From Patella vulgata (Eukaryota > Mollusca > Gastropoda > Patellidae): DNA of 64,000 nt. The DNA lies in contig NC_065880.2 of assembly GCF_932274485.2 (NCBI RefSeq), positions 49,090,894 through 49,154,893 on the forward strand. The letters are read 5' to 3'. The stretch's first letter is position 1; each line of letters opens with the position of its first letter. Position numbers and translations under genes: made by a program. The notes below the pieces were generated by a model, which saw only the letters and a list, made by a program, of their open reading frames with translations, was not told the DNA's origin and did not search any database. Shown in pieces: positions 57,101-64,000 of the stretch.

Positions 57101-60100
57101 AGCCATTTTGTCAGGCAGTTTCGGTCCGATTTTCATGAAATTCGAACTGAACTGTCATTATGGAGTAACGGTGATAAATTGAAACTCCTTTTTTTTTAAA
57201 ATTGGATAAAAATTGTGACGTCTAGAGAAAACAACACGATTTTTTCATATATTCGGGAACCGAGATCTTTGGGATATAAACATATATTTTAAGTTTCATA
57301 AATATCGGATACAAATTGTGACCTCTAAAGGATCCACAACCTTGGTATTACATACTTTTACACTTTATTTGCGTACAATGAGCGGCCATTTTGTCGGGCA
57401 GTTTTGGTCAGATTTTCACGAAATTCGAACTCAATCGTCATTAGGTTGTAACACTGATGCTTTTTAAAACAGGATAAAGATCGTGACCTCTAGAAGGTCC
57501 ACAGGCTAAAAACGCAATGTTTTTGTACAATCAGGGGTCATAATCCAGGAAGTTACGGTTTGATATGCCTGAATATCGACAGGAACCGGGATCTTTGGGA
57601 TATGAACATATTTTAAGTTTCATCAATATCGGATAAAAATTGTGACCTCTAGAGCCCCCACAACCTTGACATTACATGCTTTTGCATTATTTGCGTACAA
57701 GGGGCGGCCATTTCGTCGGGCAGTTTCGGTCCGATTTTTACGAACTTCTAACAGTGATATATTTCAACAATTTTTACAATTGGATAGAAATTGTTACCTG
57801 TGAAGGGACCACGAGCTACAATCACGAGTTTTTCGAACAATCAGGGGCGATGATCCAGGAAGTTACTATCCAATATGCGCGAATATCGAACGGAATCAAG
57901 ATCTTTGGGATATAAAAATATATATATTTCAGGTTTCATCAAAAGTAGATCAATTTGTGGCCTCTAGAAGATCTACAACCTTTGTATTCCACACTTTTAC
58001 ACTATTTCCATACATGAAGCGGCCATTCGGTCGGGTAGTTTCGGTTCGATTTTCACTATATATGAACTCAATCGTCATTATGGTGTAACGGTGATATATT
58101 CGAACGGTGTTTTAAATCGGATAAAAATTGTGACCTCGAAAGGGGTCACAAGCTACAATCAGGGGCCATAATCCAGGACGTTACGGTCCGATATGCGCGA
58201 ATGTCGACAGGAACCAAGATCTTTAGGCTATAAATATTTCAAGTTTCATCAAAATCGGATAAAAATTGTGACCTCTAGTGTGTCCACATGCTAAAAACAT
58301 GATTTTTCGTACAATCAGGGGCCATAATCCATGAACTAGTTATGGTCCCATAAATGCCAATATCGAAGGGAACTGAGATCTATGGGGGAATAAACCTATA
58401 GTTTAAGTTTCGTCAAAATCGTATAAAAATTGTGACCTGTAGACAATTATACACGTCCAATGTAGGCGTATAAAAGTAAGTAAAACATAATATAGGCCTT
58501 TACCTGTTAAAAGCATAGCCGATTTACTTTCCTTTAACTCAACACCGCCAGAATCTCTTAATGCAGGCACCAAATTCTTTAAAGTATCAAATCCGGTCTA
58601 AAGGAAACAAGCCAACAGTGATGCCGATGTCGCCCGCCGCAATCCCAAAATAAATAGATGACACATTATATTAATCAATTGCAAGTTTATCTTTTTGAAA
58701 AGTATCGAACAATCAAACGGGTTATCTATACTTAGTCTCAGCAGAAAATGTTCACGACTGAACTGTCAAGATCTTGAAGTACTTGGTAGTGAAACTATGC
58801 ACTAAATTTCATCACTCTCCATCAGTTAGAATAAAAGTAATCTTGTAGCAAAGCATTGACCAAAGAAATTGCTTAGCTCTGCTTAGCTTTATTGGAAAAT
58901 GTAAATCATTGAACTCAGTCAAGACATTCACCTAATGAACATCTACACCAAGTTTAAACAATCCCAAGCAATTAGAACAAAAGCAGAGTTATCATGTTCC
59001 AAAGACTCAACCAATCAAATTGCTCATCTCTGCTTAGCCTTATTGGAAAATGCGCATGATCGAACACTGTCAAGGTATTCACCTAATAGACATCTACTCC
59101 AAGATTGAACATTCTAGCTCAGTTAGAAGGAGAGTTAGTTTATTCCAAGCATCAATCAATCAAATTGCTTATCTCTGCTTAGTCTAAGCAGAAAATACGC
59201 ATCTTCGAACTCCATCAAGACATTCGCCTAATAAACACCTACACCAAGTTTGAGCATTCAAGCTCAATTATAAGGAGAGTTTTTGTTTGCCAAAAAGTGT
59301 GACGGATAAACAGACGGACGGACGGACCCATTTTAATAGTCCCCTGCTTAATTCGAAAGGCTGGGGACAAAAAGCGGTTTGTAAATTGGGAGGTTAGAGA
59401 ATTAAAATGCATATATATTTTATGTGTTGACAAAAGAATGATTTGTTATGGGTGGACCTGTGAAATCTATTTTCAAATCGGGTGCATTTTATGTTCACCT
59501 GGACCATTTACGTGATAAATTTAGTCCAATTAAGGACACGACAGGACGATTTACGCAATACAAGCCAATACACCCAACACCATCTCATTATTGTGAGAAA
59601 CTATCCCGGTTGTTGAATTATGCAAAAAATAAAATGAGTTAATTTGTGGAATTAGCAAAACATTTACGATAAACTGGAAGAGACTCTAGTATCAGTACCC
59701 GGTTGCTCAAGCATTTGACTGACTAGCCAAATATTACCAACTATCTCCCAATTTTAACCCAATACTACAAAATACAACCACATACCACCTTATTATATTA
59801 TTAAAATTGACAGAGTTCTTCACTTACTTCAATATCAATGAGTTAATTCTTATAAAAGTGTACACATTTGAAATCTCTATTTATTAGTATCAGTGAAACT
59901 TTGAATAAATAATTCATTTTCCACAAACAAAGATATTGGTATCCAAAATTTTTTACTTTTATCTCATTTTTTTGTAATCTTGGACCATTATTTTACAGAA
60001 ATGGATTGATTTTTGATTGCATGGGTTAATATTTGTGAGTATTGGATGATCAAGGATTATTCGAATAGCGAGACATTGACAATCACATTTGTCGTACATT

Positions 60101-63100
60101 TATTTGCATGTTTTTCACGAATTAACTAAAACAATTTTTTTATATAATTGAAATATTTTGCCAGTTTTTCACCATATTGAGGTAGTGTGTGGTAGTATGT
60201 TGTAGTATTTGGTATTGGGTGGTATTGGGCAGTATTGGGTAAATCGCCCTCATTCTGTCCGAAATGGGGTATAACGCCTACTTTTCAGCAAATGTCCAAA
60301 TTACACAATAATATGCTGATATTCAATCGTTGACTATACACGGCTCTCGAAAACCTCCAAACCCTCGAAGAGTTTACACAAGTACCTGAAATAACCTTGC
60401 AGTAAAAACTTGTTAAATTTATTACCTGTATTTTCGTTCGTCGTCGATATTCGGCGTTAATATGTGATTCTCGTTTGTGACGGGGCAATGGATTCAAGGT
60501 TCGTTTACCTCGTCTATACTGCAATGGACTGTCCCGGGAATCATCGTTTTCTCCTTGGAAATCAGGTGGCGTTCTTCGTACTGCGTATGACTGCGTGAAA
60601 TTGCCATTCAAGGCAGGCTCATCGTATAAAAAATGATTGGACGATTGACTGTCGGAATGATCAGACGCGTTCAATTGAGTATAAACTGGGTTTTGTATAC
60701 CACAAAAGGCTGGAGCTTGACCAAAACCATTATAGTCATATGTTGTCAGTTGATTGTTTGATGATTGTTGATGACCATAATTCCAGTTAGGCGAAATAGG
60801 GTTTTGGTCATTACCCGGGCTTAATGAATCGTCAACGGTATAAGTATTTGGTAATGTAGAGGGTAACTGAAAGAAGAATACATATTTTGTGGAAAATCGG
60901 CTTATATCAAGTATGAATCATGGGAAATTGTTGAAAATTAATGGACATGTACAATACATGCGGGTAATAACTTTAGCTACTATAATATAGGGGGGGGGGG
61001 GGGGTGGCACTAATAATTTAAAAGTGGTCAATGACAATAACTCGGAAAGTGATTATAGACCTCTCCAGTTCTTCATCGTTTGGTAATCATATGAACATTT
61101 TAGCCCTTCGAGTTATATTACGGTATATATTATGTATTTCGTTCATTATCTGTCACTTATTTGCTATGAAAAGTGAGCTGACGAGGTATTATCCACTGTA
61201 TGAGAGTCACCCTAAATTATGTTATAAATCAGCTTTCTAATATTGAGTGTTAGAACATATACTATGTATTCTTGTCAATCTAGTGTAGATAGTGTAATAT
61301 GCAAGTTAGTTATAAGTATGTAGTATTATATATTTTAAAACCTAAAATCACCGTTGAATTCTTTTTAGTGCGTCATTAGGGGGCAAACCACCATTAATAC
61401 ATCATTTCTTTTTATAGACCTGTGATTAGTCAGCCATTTGTAGGATTCCATAAACCTGTTGCAGTGTTACATTATCTAAATCTAATTGGCCTGTGCTAAC
61501 GTTGCCCACCGAAATACATTTCTGAAATTGCAAAATCAGTTTACAGAATAACTTTAATTGAAGTTTTTTTGTTTTGTAAATCCGATGCCAGTTTTCCGCA
61601 GTGAAATAGCTTAAATGTGCCCATCAGCAAAAAGCCAACTGATCATCTATTTTTTTTTTGTCTTTTTAATTCCTGTGGTAATTTTTCTAGAAATATGTTT
61701 TTATTTATAATTCAGACTTAATGTGCAAGAAAACAAAGAAATTGATTCTCTATAGGAGGCAGACGACCATTAATTTTCCATATCTCGGTAGTTTCGGCTA
61801 TTATTAGATATATTTTTCTCCCTCCTTTCCTGCCATTTTGCATGCTTATCTGTATTGACTTTTTGGTGTAGAATTGATGAAGAGGCATTGAATTTCTATT
61901 TTCTGCCTGGTCTGGTGTCAGATTGAGACTTTTAAGGCGAAAGAATACAACGAGTAAAGAGGCTTTGTTATTCTGACTCCAGTCTGCTATGAATTTCAGT
62001 GAATTGAAATTTTGATGGTCAACCTCAACAAAATTTAGTACTCTGATGATCCCATGATGTCATACTTGCTGTGCTGTAAAGGAAAGTTCTCAACAAAATT
62101 TAGGGAATGAGCTACAGCATGTAGAACACCACTGATTTAACATTGGAGGAAATGGAAGAATTAATGGTGGTCTGCCTCCATTAGTCAAACAAGAGTTATC
62201 TCCCTTCAATCATTGAGAGATTATCAGCATTTACGTTTTCTAATGACCTTCATTTCGAATCATTTTGCTTATGATTGTTAATTATGTGTTTCCTTTATGT
62301 AAATTAGTTCCTTGGAACCGTATGTGAATACATATGTAAGATAGATTTTGGTGTAGTCTATGCAAATACAATTCCTGTTTGATATTGACAAAAAACTATT
62401 AATTTGTGTTGTTGTCAAGGTTATAACAGATACATGTTGGCCCTTTTGAAAAAAGAGACCTCCCTTTCGAAAAAATGCCCTAGAATTTCGAAAGAGTTAC
62501 CTTAAATAATCAAATTTTAGCACTGTTTGTTTATCTCATTAATTCATTGAGTCGCTGATGCATAATTTTGAGACGACTGCAGTGACTGCACTTATTTTTT
62601 ACCTGGGGAGTGCAAGTGGACTAAAAAGTGCAATTTGTTACATGTTACTTTTAACAGAGATATAAGAAAAGAGAGAACAAGCCAAACGAATTTATTCTTA
62701 GCTCTTTGAAGATTGATAATAATATGTACAAATATACTTTTTTACGTTTTTAGGTTAATTGTGTCTTTTCAGATTTTATAACATTAATTTTTTTTTATAA
62801 AATATTATATTAGTAGTAAATTAATTGGCAAAATCTTGGGACCTTTTCTTCCGATTTGTCATGGAAAAAACCCATGCGGAGTAAAAACGTGCAATTTGTT
62901 GAATGTTATAAACAGTTTGTGACATATTTATTTCCGTTTCATATGTTCGCACATTATTGTCAGTAGCGCAGTTTTGATTTTCTACCGAGATGTAGAAACA
63001 CTTATCATTCCAGTCAAAGAGGTATAAGAAAACGAAAGAACCACGAACCCTATTGATATTCATTCTGTCATCATTAACTTCTTTGGCCAGGCTAAAACTG

Positions 63101-63537
63101 AACCTTCTACACAGGGGCCACGACCGATGTCTAAATCTTGATCATCTTCTCGTTCTTTGTCAGTTTACTTTTGAGTGCTACCCTTCTCTCATTAGCGAAC
63201 ATAATCGAATTAAACTTTGAAAGGAATAGGCCCTACCGGTCACATTTCGTTCTTGTTTTTATCTGATCGTAGATGTCAAGCTGCCATGGCTTAGAACCAA
63301 AAATTTCCCGGCTTATAAATCAGAATTATGACCCAATCGCCCGAAATTAACACCAAGCGTTCACTTTGATGTGGATATATGATTTTGTTATGTAGATGTT
63401 AAATGAATGTTTTTGTTTTTAAAGAAATGGTACGATCTGTAGTTTTATAGTAGAAGCAGACAAAAATAGACAAGAACTATTAAAAACAACTGTATGAAAA
63501 TAAAAACGCCTACCTGATATTTATTTCTAGGATCCAT
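54136..63537 (-). CDS. Mondo/ChREBP-type bHLH-zipper factor, short form, 339 aa
   Basis: Exons: 63537-63514, 60866-60426, 58597-58504, 56780-56681, 56535-56412, 54730-54601, 54242-54136; 1020 nt with consistent phases. Residues 1-135 are Asn/Ser/Gln-rich and disordered. The basic region RHKRESHINAEYRRRTKIQ (137-155) has H143, E147 and R151, the H-E-R set of E-box binders; helix 1 continues TGFDTLKNLVPAL. Helix 2 and zipper are LKESKSAMLLTAAEYCGQLK to VLNKQIQ. The C-terminal DCD-type domain (about 220-339) has QSDLPAGGV, EDWKFWI, FSFLVRPLFQ, LSLTNLRPEILSLLRQISTK and TSIMTTPDLLPQE. Each aligns with MondoA/ChREBP (QQQLPATGV, NWKFWVFS, LIRPLFES, LRPTVLNSLRQL, TSILTDP) and less well with MLX. Family role: heterodimer with MLX on ChoRE/E-box sites in sugar response. 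The N-terminal Mondo conserved regions are absent; an in-frame TAG precedes the ATG, but upstream exons beyond the window cannot be excluded. Confidence 0.85.
54731..56411 (-). other. Probable U12-type (minor spliceosome) intron
   Basis: The donor on the minus strand is GTATCCTTT (56411-56403), the exact U12 5' splice consensus. Near the acceptor, TATCCTTATC (54750-54741) resembles the U12 branch site TTCCTTAAC, about 10-20 nt before the AG at 54732-54731. Only this donor keeps the conserved WKFWI|FSFLVRPLF alignment; reading on gives an unrelated tail and a stop. Copy D of the hairpin family lies inside. Confidence 0.7.
54850..56087 (+). mobile_element. Hairpin-ended repeat element, copy D
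   Basis: Hairpin at 56060-56087 (arms ATACGTCCACAT / ATGTGGGCGTAT) followed by seven A's, preceded by 'ggaggtccggacggactggggcgacggcata'. The interior is a series of half-units ('gacctctagagggtccacaa', 'gcggccattttgtc', 'aatatcgaaa.ggaaccgagat'). The 5' 'gctgccaggca' end is missing. A solo worn 3' end also occurs at about 56290-56365. Confidence 0.75.
56930..58470 (+). mobile_element. Hairpin-ended repeat element, copy E
   Basis: Left end 'gcggttgccaggcaagatacgtccacattttgcaaatga' and right end a worn hairpin ('acacgtccaatgtaggcgtataaaag'). The interior has at least five diverged half-units. At about 1.5 kb it is the longest copy here. It fills most of intron 3 of the Mondo-like gene. Confidence 0.75.
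58606..59373 (+). repeat. Dispersed repeat, family C, copy 3 (longest)
   Basis: Starts 'aacaagccaacagtgatgccgatgtcgcccgccgc' and ends with 'gacggataaacagacggacggacgg..cccattttaatagtcccctgcttaattcgaaaggctggggacaaaaag'. The module 'accaatcaaattgct.atctctgcttag' repeats three or more times. It begins 9 nt from the acceptor of exon 3 of the Mondo-like gene. Confidence 0.75.
59448..59642 (+). other. Unassigned 64-codon ORF in an intron, opposite strand
   Basis: The frame MGGPVKSIFKSGAFYVHLDH..LLNYAKNKMS is open and has a balanced composition, unlike the surrounding AT-rich intron. I know no family for it. It could be a fragment of an inserted element next to family C copy 3, or a chance ORF. No splice sites or promoter were recognised. 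Confidence 0.2.
60867..63513 (-). other. Intron 1 of the Mondo-like gene
   Basis: Donor CAG|GTAGGC (63514/63513), acceptor TTTCAG before 60866. A poly-G run of about 15 lies near 60990. No repeat of the families above and no exon was recognised in the rest. Confidence 0.6.
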
Positions 63538-64000
63538 GCCCTAAGTTGGGCGTCATGTTTGGTGCATATTGATACTTGAAATTTCAAATGATAATGGCGA
63601 CCTTGATCGTGTTGGCGGATAATCACAACAAAAATAATATCTTTGTCGGTATTTGGTGAACAGTAGATATAATCGTTTTAAACGCGTTAATAAATGTGAT
63701 TAAATGCAACTTGAGTTTACTTTTAATAGAACCTTACCGTCATTGGTTTTTTTGCAAAGTTGACCCTATTAACTCATAGAAAAAAATAACACTTGCAATG
63801 GGGAGGAGCATGGTCAGTTTTCTATGTGTTGCTTAATATTACTCCGCCATAAATGGTTGATATAATCAAAAGATTATATTGATAAGATAAATAAAAAAGA
63901 GAGAAATAATTTCAACAGGCCTTTCCTACCTGCGTAATAGTAATCGAAACTATTCAATAAGATATTAGAGATATATAAAATAAAACAAATAACTCTCAAA
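63538..64000. other. 5' flank of the Mondo-like gene
   Basis: This holds the 5' UTR and, presumably, a promoter. An in-frame TAG lies three codons before the ATG. No further exon or clear TATA box is seen before the window ends. Confidence 0.45.

Overview
The window is AT-rich metazoan nuclear DNA with small GT-AG exons in long introns, no operons and many short dispersed repeats. Four protein-coding genes could be assembled exon by exon, with reading phase consistent across every junction. Codon use, the repeat types (tRNA-derived SINEs, TIR elements, elements ending in an ATACGYCCACAT hairpin) and the closeness of the proteins to animal families suggest a lophotrochozoan, most likely a mollusc. 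The species is not identifiable by eye.

Layout. 1-2618: AT-rich flank with one doubtful mini-ORF. 2619-9683 (-): a 591-aa Bcl-2-family protein resembling BCL2L14/BCL-G, whose non-coding 5' exon may lie near 15.6 kb. 9.7-15.6 kb: its presumed 5' intron, holding a 1.2-kb fold-back element and a 375-bp tandem duplication. 15.6-16.35 kb: candidate head-to-head promoter. 16349-26963 (+): MRPL23, mitochondrial ribosomal protein L23, 166 aa in five exons. 27.3-32.2 kb: repeat-filled gap. 32221-49159 (-): DCAF6 (NRIP/IQWD1), 1017 aa in 16 exons, with WD repeats split around a long acidic Ser/Thr-rich linker and an IQ motif. 49.2-54.1 kb: intergenic, with SINE, Tc1 remnant, minisatellite and MITE. 54136-63537 (-): a 339-aa bHLH-zipper plus DCD transcription factor of the Mondo/ChREBP type, lacking the long N-terminal nutrient-sensing half and carrying a probable U12-type intron.

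The four genes do not form a pathway: apoptosis regulator, mitochondrial ribosome, CUL4-DDB1 substrate receptor and metabolic transcription factor. I found no bacterial-type system, CRISPR array, virus-like element or true RNA gene. The points most worth a second look are the short Mondo-like factor and its U12-type intron, two BH3-like motifs in the BCL-G-like protein, the hairpin-ended repeat family (one copy places its hairpin 12 nt from a DCAF6 5' splice site), and the large fold-back element. Exon borders were read by eye from splice consensus, phase and remembered homologues; no search was run.
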